Shown: positions 44,401 to 54,763 of the stretch, piece by piece
Position numbering within the stretch: the first letter of the stretch is position 1
How the letters are laid out: every line of letters starts with the position of its first letter
Source: Psococerastis gibbosa
Lineage: Eukaryota > Arthropoda > Insecta > Psocodea > Psocidae
Direction of reading: 5' to 3'
Length of the DNA stretch: 64,000 nt
Assembly (NCBI GenBank): GCA_963971405.1
Contig: OZ020486.1
Location: 39,827,419 to 39,891,418, forward strand
Notes under the pieces: model-generated
Database searches by the model: none
Told to the model about the DNA's origin: nothing
Seen by the model: only the letters and a program-made list of their open reading frames with translations
Program-made: the position numbers and the translations under genes

Positions 44401-47400
44401 TGCTCGACATGCTGTAAATAACGTCTTTCGGCGTGACTTCGCTCCTCTCCAACCTACACCAAAGTAAAATTATTTATTACAATGTGGCCTCCATACGCAG
44501 AAGAATTCTGCATGTGTATAGTTTTATACGTATTATTCGTATCCATTTGGAGCAAATATTTCAATTGACGTTTTCCGTTATAAGAGTAAAGAACCGGTCC
44601 GAGTTTACTCGAGCATGCTTTCCAATTTATCAATTAGTAGATAGAGAAAATCAGTATTTGCATAGTAAATAATTTTCAAATTTCGGATATTTGGGGCGGG
44701 GGGGGGGGGGGTGTCCACTTCACGCCACTGGAGATGAGTCAAATTCTAAATAGGTCAGACCACCAGCACGTTACACATTACCACACAGCAATAATGGCAG
44801 GGCACGCAATGCATTTGAGCGTGAATTTTCTATCATTTTTTCAAAAACAATTTTTTTTGGCACGAAACCAAATAGTTTTTTGGGAAAGCAACCTGCCCGG
44901 TTTCGTTACTCAATTTAACACCTAAAACATGCCTGAAGGTAGAAATCATCGATGGAAGGGTATCGCAGAAAAATTACCTTTCAGTCATTTTTCATGAAAA
45001 TTTAGTAATTTTAATTTTTTTACCCCAGAAAAAAACTATCAAGGGGCAAGCGACCCTCCGCATTTTGTCAACATTAATAACGACTACATTATATGTGAAT
45101 TTAAAAGAAATTGTTGGAGCCGTTTTTTAGAAATAATTTTTTTATACGTTTTTTTGGAGTTTTTTGAGAATAAAACCACCCCAAAGTGAGTTAGCCCAAA
45201 ATAAGAAAAAATTGGTTCCGAGATATGATTTTTTTGAACCTACATGCAAAATTTCATTAAAATCCACCGAGTAGTTTGCCCAGAAATCGATGAAAAGACA
45301 GACAGACCGAAATTTCGTAAAAACCACTTTTCTGGGTTCCTGGGACCTCAAAACGTGTAAATCCGTTGAAATCACGGGATAAAAAATTTGGACCGTCACA
45401 AAGCTTTCCTTATACTACGTATAAATTGGAAAGCAATAAATTGGAAAGCAAAAATTTTGTTCTAACACACGTACTACAATGTAGGTACAAAGTCTACAAT
45501 GTCGTTACCAAAATGTTTTTAGAAATTGTCGTTGAAACTAAATTCCTCCTGTACTCCAAGTTTTGTCTCAGTCGCCGTCTCACCTTCCTGGTTTGGTCTG
45601 ATAAGACGTCCAACAGCCGCTCATGCTGCAACTCGAGCTCACTTTTAAGTCTCTGGACTTCGAGCTCGGCTTGCTGCCGGTCCATTTGAGCCTTTTCGGC
45701 AATGTCCTGAGTCCGCAACACTTTTCGGGACGCGTCTGATTCCCGCTCCTTTATTTGAGCCGTTGAAGTTTGCAGACGATTCAAAGTGTCACTCAGCTCC
45801 CTTTTCTCCCTAATTTAAAATCATACAGAAAAAAGAAAATATCACAAGATTACGTTGCTGTAGTCTTTAAATGCAGTCTACAGTAGATTTATTTGAGGTG
45901 AGCTTTAGCCCCGTAATACTACTCGTTGAACAAACCTAGTTTTGGTGTTCATATTCAATGTACTCGTATAAACATACAAAACTCTAAGAAAATAAGAAGA
46001 AAACACATAAATACACCCAATCATTCACGATCAGACATCACTCCCAAGCCTCCTGATATTATTCTCGGCTCTGGTCTATTCTGGCAAGAAATTCCAAAGC
46101 CCAGGAATGCGAAGAAATGGTTCAGTGTCAACATGAATTAAAAGTTTGTCTGAAGCTCCAGTCTTGAAATTGTGGTAATCGGAAAAGTATGTGAGTAGGA
46201 TTGTAGATATATACAGGTAGGTTGCGAAGGAAGATTGCTATGTCGCTGCCACATACCTGTATAGTAACCTATAGAAGTATAGGTTACTATAGAGGTATGT
46301 GGCAGCGACATAGCAATCTATAGACTATAGAAGAATAGAAAAATGTTTTGCTAACATCTAAAAATCAACCAACAAATTCGATCTGAATTGGCAACAGTCA
46401 AAATACTAATGTACCGTATATTACTAGTAGATAGATATAATAATAAATAATAAATAATAAATAATAAGGAAATTGGCAAACATGAGCAACCAAGATCTGG
46501 CGCTACTTGCTTACCATTCCACCTTTGCGAGTCACTTAGCCTACGGTATAGAAGTCTGGGGAGGTTGCAACAAAACTCTCTCTGACACTTTATTAAAACT
46601 TCAGAAAAAGGTAATTAGATGTATCCTTAAACTGTCGATAACTACAACATGCAGAGATGGTTTTAAGCGACTCAGAATTATGACATTCCCCTCATTATAT
46701 GTCTACAAATTGCTTCTATTTGCTAAGCGAAAAGTATCTGTAGGTGATTATGTTCCTTCTTATATAAAGCACCGTTACCCTACAAGGAGCGGACACTCAA
46801 TCTCCACTGAACTGGCTACTAGGAAAAAAGTGGAACTGACCCCGACTAATAAGAGCAAGTCCTTTTGGAATGTGTTACCCCAGTCCTTTAAAGAACAGCC
46901 CTACAAGAAATTCAAATCCACCCTTAAAAGTGTTTCTCATACAAAATGTTTTTTACACAACGGACGAAGTAACGGCAGCTATCTCAATCATCATTTTAAA
47001 ATAGAATTTAGAAAGACTTTAAAAAGAATTGTGAAAGAATTGTAACTGAATTGTTAATGTAACTGTAACTGTAACTGTAATTAGTGTAATTTGTAACGCG
47101 ATTTCTTATATTCTGTTAATGGGATGACCTAGGTCTCTCATTTAATTTATATAATGAAAATAAGGTGATTATTATTATTATTAGGCTATTATTATTATTA
47201 TTATTATGGGCATGCATAATTAATTATCCTTATAGATAAAGTGTATTTTCCTTTCTTATATGGTATAGTTTAGCCTACAGCACAACATATTGATCTCGTG
47301 AGACCGTTAGGTATCGTACTGTACCTGTGGAGCTGTTCAAGTTGGCGATAAAATTCGGAAGAGCTGGAAGAAGGATCATTGTCAAGCATTTTCCTTTTCA

Positions 47401-50400
47401 ATTCATTCGCATCTTCCTGAGCTTTCTTCACTTCAAGACGAGCTTGAGTTAATTGCGCCTCTAGTTCACTTATTCTTGACTCAAACACTATGTTTGGACC
47501 CTCTAGGTGCAGGTATTTTAAACGTTTTTCTTCGCCCTCAAAATCCTTAAAACAACAAAACAGTATACTGCGAAACTGTATAAAATTAACATTTTAACTT
47601 GTAACACACTGTACTACCCGACCACGATAGGATGGCACTTGGAGCACTTATTAAAATCGAATAAACTCGGTGTTCCGCTTATGCAAGTTTTCGACTAAAC
47701 AAAGTGTTCCAAGTGCCATCCTATCGTGGTCGGGTAGAAGGTACTAGTAAAGGCACCTAGTCATTTTATGTATGATTCGTGATTCCTGGTGGCATAGTAA
47801 GTAGCTTAATCATACAGGTACTCGTAATTGTATGAATCTCTGTAAAACACAGGATCGGGGACTATTTCAAAAATCAGATGATGGATTTTATCCCAAACCA
47901 GTCACATTAAAAATTAATTTACTGTGGATTATTGCGTTCTTACTCCTCCCTAAGATGTTCCCCAACTTCCCCGAGGTCACCAAGGAAACTTCTTCTTCAG
48001 CCAACACCGGCTGATAGGTTATTTGAAGCCGTGCCGCGCATAGTAGAGCTGAGCCATTTCCTCCTGTGTCCTAGTCCAGTCTTCTACCTCAATGACAATG
48101 CAACTGAATAGGTGATCGGCATTTCCTTCCCCTTGGAAGCAGAGGGGGCAAGGAAAATCTCACAAGCAACAGTTCAAAAATATCAGGACTTACATTAACT
48201 GACTGATAAAGGAAAACAATTGGACATTTTCTTATTGTAGATCTAGGAATATACAGTATGTGCTACTATAATACTAAGTAGTATAACATAAAATAGTCGG
48301 GATAATTAATTATCCGACAGCCTATAAATTTTAACTCACTCTCTGTTCACTGTATCCTCCAGGAATTGAGTGTTTGGACGGTCCATTTTTATGCTGAGCA
48401 CGGAGTCCTTCATTTTCAGTAATAAGATCCTTAACTTTTCCCACAAGTTGCGACAATTCATCCTAAAGACATCAGAATTTTACTCAGTTCTAATAATAAT
48501 GAGTTTTTGCAAATCAATGATTAATCATAAGTACTTTACTCTTAATTATTTTATTAATCGGTTTATTCCATGAATGAAATCAAGGAGCGCTAGAATGATC
48601 CAATTAAAGCCAAAAAAGAGGCTTATCATTGTTAACGATTTAATTGAAATCCATTCTTACTGATCCTTTGTCAGATAATTAATTATAAATGATAATAGTG
48701 GATACATTACATTTTAAAATATGTGATATCGTATTGCATACAGCATAACTCATCATCCCTAAATATGGGAGACAAAATAATGATATAGAAATGCTACTAG
48801 AGAGCTTTCACCGCATCTAACTTTCCCATACCTAGGATATTTTTCCAAACCAAACCAAAAAGAAGAAATTTTTGCTTTCCAATTTATACGTAGTATAAGG
48901 AAAGCTTTGTGATGGTCGAAATTTTCGATTCCGAGTTTTCAACGGATTTACAAGTTTTGAGGTCTCTGGAACCCAAAAAAGTGGTTTTTACGAAATGTCT
49001 GTCTGTCTATCTGTATGTCTGTATGTCTGTCTGTGCGTCGATTTCCGGGCAAACTACTCTGTCGATTTGGATGAAATTTGGCATGTAGGTTCACAAAAAT
49101 CATGCCTCGGGATCATCTTTTTTTTTTGTTTTGGGCTAACTCAATTTGGGGGGTTTTAATCTCAAAAAACTAAAAAAAAACGTCAAAAAAAATTATTTCC
49201 CAAAATGATTTCTTTTAAATTCACATATATTGTACTCGTTATTAATGTTGATAAAATGCTGGGGGTCGCTTGCTTGCCCCTTGATAGTTTGCTTCTGGGG
49301 GTAAAAAAATAAAAATAACTTAATTTTAATGCAAAATGACTAAAAAATAATTTTTCTGCGAAACCTTGCTGTCGATGATTTCTACCTTCAGGTATGCTTT
49401 AGGTGTTAAATTGAGTAACGAAACCGGACAGGTTGGTTTCCCAGAAAAGTATTTGGTTTTGTACAAAAAAATGTTTTTTTGATTAAATTATAGAAAATTC
49501 ACGCTCAAATGCATTGCGTGCCCTGCCAGTATTGCTGTGTGGTAATGTGTTGGTCTGACCTATCTAGAATTTACCTCACTTCCAGTGACGTCAGGTGAGC
49601 AACTCTCCCCCCCCCCCCCCCCCCCCCCGAGTTATTAGAAATTTAACCATAGGAAAATTATTTACCATGAAATTACTCATTTTCTCTATCTACTAATTTT
49701 GATAAATTGGAAAGCATGTTCGAGTTAACTCGGACCGGTTCTTTGCAATATGTAACATTGAAAAGAGTAGGGATTGTTCCAAAATGTCATTGAGAAATGA
49801 GACGAAAATAGGTCAGACTAACGCTAACCACAATATTAAACTTTTTCGATAGTTGATGGATATAATATATAATATCTTTGAGCCAACAACAACATAAGAA
49901 CCTGCAAATTGTGTACTTTTTGATTACATTAAAAAAAATATTCTAAATGCCGAGTAAACTACATTTGTGTTAATAGTTCACATTTCAAAGACAATACTTC
50001 ATGCCACATTGTCCAACATGCTTAGATTTAATTATAATAATTATTATTTACTTTTATTTATTTATTAAAATTAAAACATTAATATCATTATATAATGGTT
50101 TCAATTTATTTTGGTTCCAATCCCGTATCCCTAATTCTCACCCTGCAATATTGCGACTCTTTTTCAAGTTGTTCTATGTACTCCTCTTGCCTCTGAATGA
50201 AGCCCATCATTTCCGGAGGCGCAGCAATATTGCTGGCGTTGAGGGGCGCCATTGGTAACAACCCAGGCGTTGTATGCTTAGGCGCCCCCACTCCGTTCGT
50301 CTGGTAGGACGGTGGTTTCTTGAATTGCGCCACTCGAGTTGTATCGCTGACAGTTATTGAAACGCCACTTTCTTCATCGCTGTCGTCACCTTTGCTTACT

Positions 50401-51892
50401 GGGACCTGTGCAACGGCAATGAGTGTTTAATTTTAGCAGAAGACTCGTATCTGTACTTGGTTAAGTCATGATTTCCCCGGTTGCATTACCTCAATGGTAA
50501 CCTTGTCTAAGCTTGTCCGTTATTGTTTGTAGCCGGCGTCGGTTGACATCGAGGACATTCACCAGTTTATCAATGGCCTAATTTGCATGCGGAAACAATA
50601 TAAATCATGTCCGAAATTCATGGGGGTCGTCAGCATTGGACAAGGGATTAATGGGCCACTTTAAGTAGGCCTAGGCTCATAAAAAGTACTTCAGGAGATT
50701 ATTATTATTATTTAATATGTTAGTTTGTTGAAGCAGAACGTATTTGAAACATATTTATTGCTATTCTTATACATCCATGTACACAGGAGTCTCCGCAATG
50801 TGTTGTCGTACCTACTCTATGTCTTGATTCCTCTCTTTGAGCGACCGTTAACATAACTCTTTAGAAGAGGCGCATAACACCTACGTCAATAGTGAATAGT
50901 AAATGCAGTATTGACGGACATTTCACTTTTTCATTGATACACGCATTCCACTTGTTTTTTCAACTATTGATCACTTTTCTTCTAATGACACGTGTGCGCC
51001 AAATTTTTGAAATTTGTTTGCATTTGTTTTTTGAAATTTTGTTTGTATTTGTTTTCTTCGTACACTTATTATTTTTAATAAAACCTAATAATAGTAGGAG
51101 ATCAGAAGTAAGATCGACCTTCACCGATCTGTTTAATGGATGAAAACTGTTTTATAAACAATCTATTAAAATGTTTGTACTTAACATATTCCATGACGCC
51201 ATGATAGTTTGATATTGTTTGCAGCGCGTGATTTTACTCTATGATCATTGATCAATTTTTACTATGGCACAGAGTAAAATTCAAATTTCCGTCAATACTA
51301 CATTTACTATTCACTATTGACGTAGGTGGAATAAGCGCCAAAGGAGAGTCAATTTAGACTTAGCTACTTTCTGTCATCTTCGTTGTCTTATTCCATCAAC
51401 TATTTAACTTACCTTTCTGGGCAAATTAAGTCTAAAAACTAAGGAGAGCATAAACTATACTATATGAAGATATAAAAACACACTTCTCCATCTTCTCTTC
51501 GAGTCCTACAAGTCTCAAATCGCTGATAAGATGGTCCCGTGGGTTTCCCACTGCTGATGGCAGTTCTTGCCGAAACCGCTCTGGGTTTTGTACTAATTTC
51601 TTGGACAAAGTAAATTTTTATAACCATTATTTGGGTTTTACTAATTATAGTTGTTATAGGCTATAACTAATTTTAATAAAACACTAAGTTTTTTGTTTGT
51701 TTATGTAAACCAATCGCAAAGTGATGTGCCTGAATTGTTGCTTACGTAACGAGAAGAGTGTTTGCTGTGTGGTGGAAGAAAGGTATCAGTCATCATGGAT
51801 CTGAGCCTGGAAACTGCTTCTTTGTAGGCGTAGTCCGTGTAGTCTGGTAATGGCCCCTTCTTTAACTGATCGAACCGAGTGGTGCCAGACAT
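31388..51892 (-). CDS. SDCCAG8: SDCCAG8-like centrosomal/ciliary coiled-coil protein, twelve exons
   Basis: Exons on the minus strand: 51892-51746, 51599-51484 (limits uncertain), 50405-50142, 48462-48340, 47545-47325, 45809-45584, 44453-44246, 43394-43156, 42504-42441, 40834-40717, 35079-34994, 32655-31388. From exon 3 to 12 every junction is GT-AG and the phases agree, giving one frame. SDCCAG8 sits at centrioles and basal bodies and is needed for cilia. The match rests on its conserved order: a FIQRQEEYIEQLEKE block, then ELSQLVGKVKDLITENEGL, then long heptad coiled coils (for example exon 6, LQTSTAQIKERESDA and KAQMDRQQAELEVQRLKSEL; exon 8, ASMQMELTKVLTERD). A LVEKQSQAMGLITQQ segment near the end parallels the human C-terminal region. 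Total is about 985 residues versus 713 in human; the excess is the last exon. The start ATG at 51892 is preceded by a T-rich acceptor-like ttctcttttag, so a 5' untranslated exon is likely. Another long coiled-coil centrosome protein cannot be fully excluded. Confidence 0.78.
33175..34473 (-). mobile_element. mariner/Tc1-type transposon, 1.3 kb, degenerate
   Basis: Inverted ends CCTAGTCTCGCCATA (33175-33189 and, reversed, 34459-34473) flanked by TA on both sides, the hallmark of this superfamily. It lies in the last intron of the SDCCAG8-like gene, in the same orientation as that gene. Length 1299 bp is normal for mariner. Confidence 0.9.
33425..34328 (-). pseudogene. mariner transposase pseudogene, catalytic spacing DD37D
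   Basis: Start at 34328 (MADLRGNKEDR). The N-terminal helix-turn-helix region includes FKFGHTPSQIF and a GRPRT linker. An in-frame TAG follows MSRETTI at about 34040. The first catalytic D is in LFTDEKNFTVE (about 33877). A frameshift near 33630 breaks the frame; after it the second D appears in WVFQQDSAPAH and the third in SPDLNPLDY (about 33480), with a further TAA between. Counting through the breaks puts 37 residues between the second and third D, as in the maT (DD37D) group. The gene is dead. Confidence 0.8.
34683..34865 (+). repeat. SINE-like repeat, family D, copy 5
   Basis: cggtggcatggtggtagcgt, cttgtgcgagtctcta, gcgatcaaagatgtgtcgtgg, gtgaggtgactaaagagg and an A-rich tail. It lies in the last intron of the SDCCAG8-like gene, antisense. 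Confidence 0.75.
35080..38477. other. Intron DNA of the SDCCAG8-like gene, mostly unrecognised
   Basis: Part of the 5.6-kb intron 10. A GC-richer patch at 35755-36010 and another at 36560-36670 are unlike their surroundings but show no frame or motif I know. A tRNA-like SINE fragment lies at 37505-37600 and an ATT microsatellite at 38400-38432. Confidence 0.4.
37505..37615 (-). repeat. tRNA-derived SINE fragment, family G
   Basis: On the minus strand: ggggcttgttacgatgagg, aggtgtagatcg, a degenerate B box ttcaaatacc and gccaagtcc, followed by tcctctaatt. The same parts are in the copy at 59855. Confidence 0.6.
38478..38850. mobile_element. Nested palindromic MITE, family A, copy 2
   Basis: ttttccaccgacctctcattg opens both the outer and, after attcaagac, the inner palindrome (ttaggcgggtattcc). 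The right half mirrors this order. The core again has ttttactctatgccatag and catagagtaaaa. Confidence 0.8.
40290..40460 (-). repeat. tRNA-Glu SINE, family C, copy 3
   Basis: Reverse orientation: ggagttagggctataaa, tctcttacactctact, ggccagaaatgtagc, B box as ctcgaaccaac, then agtctgtaccactactct (A box). It lies in intron 10 of the SDCCAG8-like gene, in the gene's own orientation. Confidence 0.8.
40546..40690. mobile_element. Simple palindromic MITE, family A, copy 3
   Basis: Arms aggcggttattccaccgacg and reverse complement, 145 bp in total, with gacgtggtagcag near the centre. It lacks the inner nested palindrome of the other copies, so it probably shows the basic unit. TTA lies at both outer edges. 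Confidence 0.8.
40928..41326 (+). pseudogene. C-terminal relic of an RTE-like LINE
   Basis: Reads VMRMLRRSCGVTLRDQCRN, WLNWWERRGE, EIQGRRPPERSKVTLRRK and GPSTEDAQNRTVWK, the standard C-terminal tail of RTE-like elements. It ends in a GTAA microsatellite (about 41308-41326), as such elements often do. It lies in intron 9 of the SDCCAG8-like gene, antisense. Confidence 0.75.
41571..41650. repeat. 80-nt hairpin, miRNA-precursor-like or tiny foldback
   Basis: The arm gtttggccacagttt (41586-41600) pairs perfectly with aaactgtggccaaac (41621-41635), with looser pairing outward (ctaacacc / ttggtgcc). The loop is 20 nt. See findings. Confidence 0.45.
42704..43103. mobile_element. hAT-type MITE with CCTAAATCCGGCCCTG end and 8-bp target duplication
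   Basis: Element 42712-43095: left end cagacctggatttagg, right end cctaaatccggccctg. CTTTCAAT flanks it on both sides (42704-42711 and 43096-43103), an exact 8-bp duplication. Inner parts ggctaggggccccaac and gggagggcccccac pair as well. It lies in intron 8 of the SDCCAG8-like gene. Confidence 0.85.
44585..45450 (-). repeat. 0.85-kb repeat, family B, copy 3
   Basis: Opens agaaccggtccgagtttact and has subterminal inverted repeats tgctttccaatttat (44616-44630) and ataaattggaaagca (near 45422). A G-run of about 14 lies at 44698-44711. It lies in intron 6 of the SDCCAG8-like gene. Confidence 0.85.
46233..46318. repeat. 86-nt near-perfect hairpin
   Basis: Forty bases starting gattgctatgtcgctgcc are the reverse complement of 46279-46318 with one mismatch; the loop is 6 nt. 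Confidence 0.8.
46455..47210 (+). pseudogene. 3' fragment of a CR1/Jockey-type LINE
   Basis: The frame 46473-47045 (190 codons) encodes the region after the RT core: YHSTFASHLAYGIEVWG, LLKLQKKVIRCIL and a C-terminal basic part with SFWNVLPQSFKE. The 3' part has tgtaactgtaactgtaac repeats and ends in an ATT microsatellite (47168-47206), the kind of tail seen on CR1-like elements. 5'-truncated. It lies in intron 5 of the SDCCAG8-like gene, antisense. The frame is open, so it is fairly young. Confidence 0.8.
47614..47737. mobile_element. 124-bp foldback MITE
   Basis: The arm ctacccgaccacgataggat ... ggagcac (47614-47650) matches the reverse complement of 47704-47737 with one or two differences. 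The spacer of about 53 nt is itself not palindromic. Confidence 0.75.
48880..49745 (+). repeat. 0.85-kb repeat, family B, copy 4
   Basis: Opposite orientation to the copies at 18570 and 44585. Starts tgctttccaatttatacg, ends taactcggaccggttcttt. Contains the CTGTCTGT stretch, gggtcgcttgcttgcccc and a run of 22 C (49607-49628). It lies in intron 3 of the SDCCAG8-like gene. Confidence 0.88.
50442..50700 (+). repeat. SINE-like repeat, family E, copy 4
   Basis: gactcgtatctgtacttgg, ttgtctaagcttgtccgtta, gttgacatcgaggacatt, gtccgaaattcatgggg, tcataaaaagtacttcagg. It lies in intron 2 of the SDCCAG8-like gene, antisense. Confidence 0.8.
50869..51339. mobile_element. Palindromic MITE, family A, copy 4 (471 bp)
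   Basis: Arms cctacgtcaatagtgaatag and their reverse complement, with ggcgc at the edges. The core has ttttactctatgatcattga and catgacgcc as in the other copies. The interior is longer than in the other copies. Confidence 0.75.
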
Positions 51893-52304
51893 TTTTCTAA
51901 AAGAGAATACAGAGAATACTGCTGATCTATCTATAAAAGACAGCCAACGGCCGTACTATGGCTACCTCATGCTGTTGTGAGATGAGTTCTTCGCCAGAAC
52001 GAATGTGGAAGTAGACTTTGTGGCGCTCGTACGCTAAAACTATTGATTTCACAAAAAAAGTTAATAAATAATTTGTAGGAAATTTTTTCTAGTTTAATTT
52101 CTTACATAGGTATTTTTATCGTAAAATGAGTCGGAAAGGAGATATTGTCAAAATACTGTTTTTTGACGCCATTTTTCCAAGATGCAAAGATACGAGGTGG
52201 CAAAGTTGAAATTCAACACATCGCAATCTATAAAATCGCCAATTTTCTAAACTCCCGGAAAAATTTCCAGGTAACCTCATTTTTTAGCTCCAAATGACTG
52301 GACT

Positions 52305-52650
52305 TTTAGAGCAGAGCATGTTTCACACTGCGGCAAACTTGGTAGTGCGCACAGAGTTGGTAGGAGAACATGGTGGGACATGATAACGCGCTGAGACTAT
52401 ACCAGTCAGTCTATACGTGCATGTCGAGTCCTGGTCACCTCCGATTTAATCGTGTGAATTTACCATGTTCCCCAAGTGGTTCGGAATCCACTATAATCAT
52501 GAGGTCCACCCTGTCAGTCAACTCCCCTTTCCCCGAGGTGAGAGAGTCTGCCCTTAGGGTGCCTCAAGTTAACAAACTCCCCCCGCCAGGCTGACAGGGT
52601 TGCTTAAAGCAGAAATGCTGAAAGCAGGCGTTCGAAACAAATAGACATCT
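52305..52650 (+). repeat. SINE-like repeat, family F, copy 1
   Basis: gcagagcatgtttcacac, gtgggacatgataacgcgct, gagtcctggtcacctccgat, gtggttcggaatccactat, caggctgacagggttgct, aatgctgaaagcaggcg, then an A-rich tail (aaagaaagaaagaaag). The same order in reverse occurs at 58555-58872. Confidence 0.8.
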
Positions 52651-52944
52651 ATAAAAGAAAGAAAAAAGAAAGAAAGAAAGAAAAAATTGTCTTTATTTTC
52701 CATATGGGCGAATTTTGGGCACTCTTCAAATTAACTATTTTAATTAATTAATTAAAAGGTGTAATTTCAAATCAGTCAATAAAATACGGTATTCCGGTAG
52801 TATATGAATTAGTCTAAATAAGCGGTAGCACTAAGGAAGTCCCATATACATATATACTCTACCATATATTACTGTTTTCTTCAGGGTGAGCTGCTGTGAA
52901 ACTACACATTGTACACTCGTATAATGCTATAAACACTTTGTAGC

Positions 52945-53100
52945 CTATGTATAACCGAAATGAGAGGATCTAGAAAAATTTGGACTTGGTGGGATTCGAA
53001 CCTACAATCTGTGAAAAGCCAGATTTTTCTAGATCCTCTAATTTCAGTTATAACGAAGTGATTGCTTCTTCAACTTAAGTTTCTTTAATGTCTGTGTCGT
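52945..53100. repeat. Inverted pair of family G SINE fragments
   Basis: The reverse tRNA T-arm ggacttggtgggattcgaac is followed by a forward tail atcctctaatttcagttata; gaggatctagaaaaat before it mirrors atttttctagatcctc after it. Confidence 0.6.
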
Positions 53101-53479
53101 ATAGGCCTACCATTGCTACATTATATTTAATAAAGCACTGCCTTTAGCATATGTACGATTATAATATACGTGATACAATTCTTCACCAAAATGGGAAAAT
53201 ATACAATCTGATTTGGACACAGAAAACTCAATAATTTCAATACCGTACATTTCGTAAACCTCCACTTACAATTCATTCATTCAAACTTACCGGTTGGGAC
53301 AACACAGACTATGGGGCAGTGTGACCATATTAGAAGCACCTTAAACTTTTCATGGGCATCACTCTTATCGTATATGCGTAATCCCTACAATGAGATTTCT
53401 TTAACCTATGTTTCTTATTATAAACAAGTCTGTGTGTAGCCTACAACTAATAAATTTATTCCGTGGGGAAGGCTTACTA

Positions 53480-54460
53480 ATCAATGCAATGGCGGCGAGG
53501 GCGCAAGCCGTTGCTAGGCTGCGAGGGGTGATAGTAACCGTAGCACGTGGTTCCATTACTTTCTTTTTAGGGCAGGGGGCATACGTCATGCAAGCTATAA
53601 ACAGACAAACAGTTGGTATGTTATAGTGGGAAAGACTCTTAGATGGAGGGTTGTTGGTTCGAAACCTCCACTTAGAGATGATTACATGGCAAACCACTGC
53701 TTCACGTTTTTTTTCAACCAGGATGTTATTCATCTTCTTTAAATGTCTCTTCTATCGAAGATTGGCGATCATCATGGCAATTTGTACCTTGGAAACTGCT
53801 GCTCTGAAAATAGAAGTCGTGCTCTTGCCAAACCGCTGCCTCAAGTTTTTTTTTTCAACCAGGTTGTTATTCCCCTGCCGGGAGCCCTCAGTCCTTCTAT
53901 CTTCCTTTGGATTATTACATGAAGAAGGTGATACTTTTCGTTTCTCATCATATGGTCGAAGCATGTTAGTTTCCGTTTCTTAGCCGTCAGCAGCAACTAG
54001 GCTTCAGTATCTATTCGCCTCCGGACCTCAGCATTATAGGGACGCGATCTCTCCAGGTAATGCGTAGCGTTCGTCTGTATACCCACATTTCAAATTCAGA
54101 TTCTGTTCTACATAATTAGCTTGCGAGGCTGGCTGGTAGGCTGCGTCAAATGCGTTACAAGTAGTTCAGGCTGTAAGCGGGTACGTACCTATGTTAATGT
54201 ACTGGTATAACGATTCAGACTCCCACTCAAAAGAAAACCGGTTTGAGTCTCATAGGTACTTGCCAAATTTTCAGAGTATTCTTCGTTGGTAGACTGCGAA
54301 GGCTTGTGGTAATCGCAGCAAGGGGACTCATTACTTTCTTTCGATTTGAAGTACGGTGCATGTCGTTCAGAATGTAAGCCGGTATGTATGGCAATGTAGT
54401 GGTAAAGATTCAGACTCCCACCCAAAAGGATTCTGGTTCGAGTCTCATAGTTGCCGAGGC
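53480..54460 (+). repeat. Three tRNA-like SINE copies, family H, and a LINE-like fragment
   Basis: Copies at about 53480-53690, 54165-54260 and 54290-54455 share cattactttctttt, a D-arm-like atgtagtggtaaagattcag and B boxes such as ggttcgagtctc. Between them, 53750-53860 on the minus strand (FGKSTTSIF, AVSKVQIAMMIANLR) resembles a segment that recurs at 57355-57470 and more weakly near 60770. Confidence 0.55.
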
Positions 54461-54628
54461 ATCGAACAATTAAGAAAATTGTCTATATTTTCCTCATAGG
54501 TGAATTTTGGACCTTTCGGGCCACTCTTACAAGCAACCCATGACTACTAACACAACGGGTCATGTAAGTCCAACTAACCCTTTGCTAAATAATTTACTTT
54601 GTGTTCAACTTACAGTACCGTGTGTAGG

Positions 54629-54763
54629 AATAAGCGGACAGAAGAATCCCGGCTAATAGGCCGTGGTCGATTTGCGCCCGACCGCATTTGATGACGAAAC
54701 GTTTGGAAGCCTACTTTCAAATCGACCACGGCCTATTAGGCCTGATTCTTCTGTCCCCTTATT
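54629..54763. mobile_element. 135-bp foldback MITE
   Basis: Arms aataagcggacagaagaatc ... gtggtcgattt and their reverse complement (54719-54763), about 45 bp each. The loop contains gatgacgaaacgttt. Confidence 0.75.

Noticed and set aside
49010..49040. Short tandem CTGTCTGTATGT repeats as a possible CRISPR or satellite array
   Set aside because: They are an internal part of the family B repeat and recur at the same place in each copy; no spacers.
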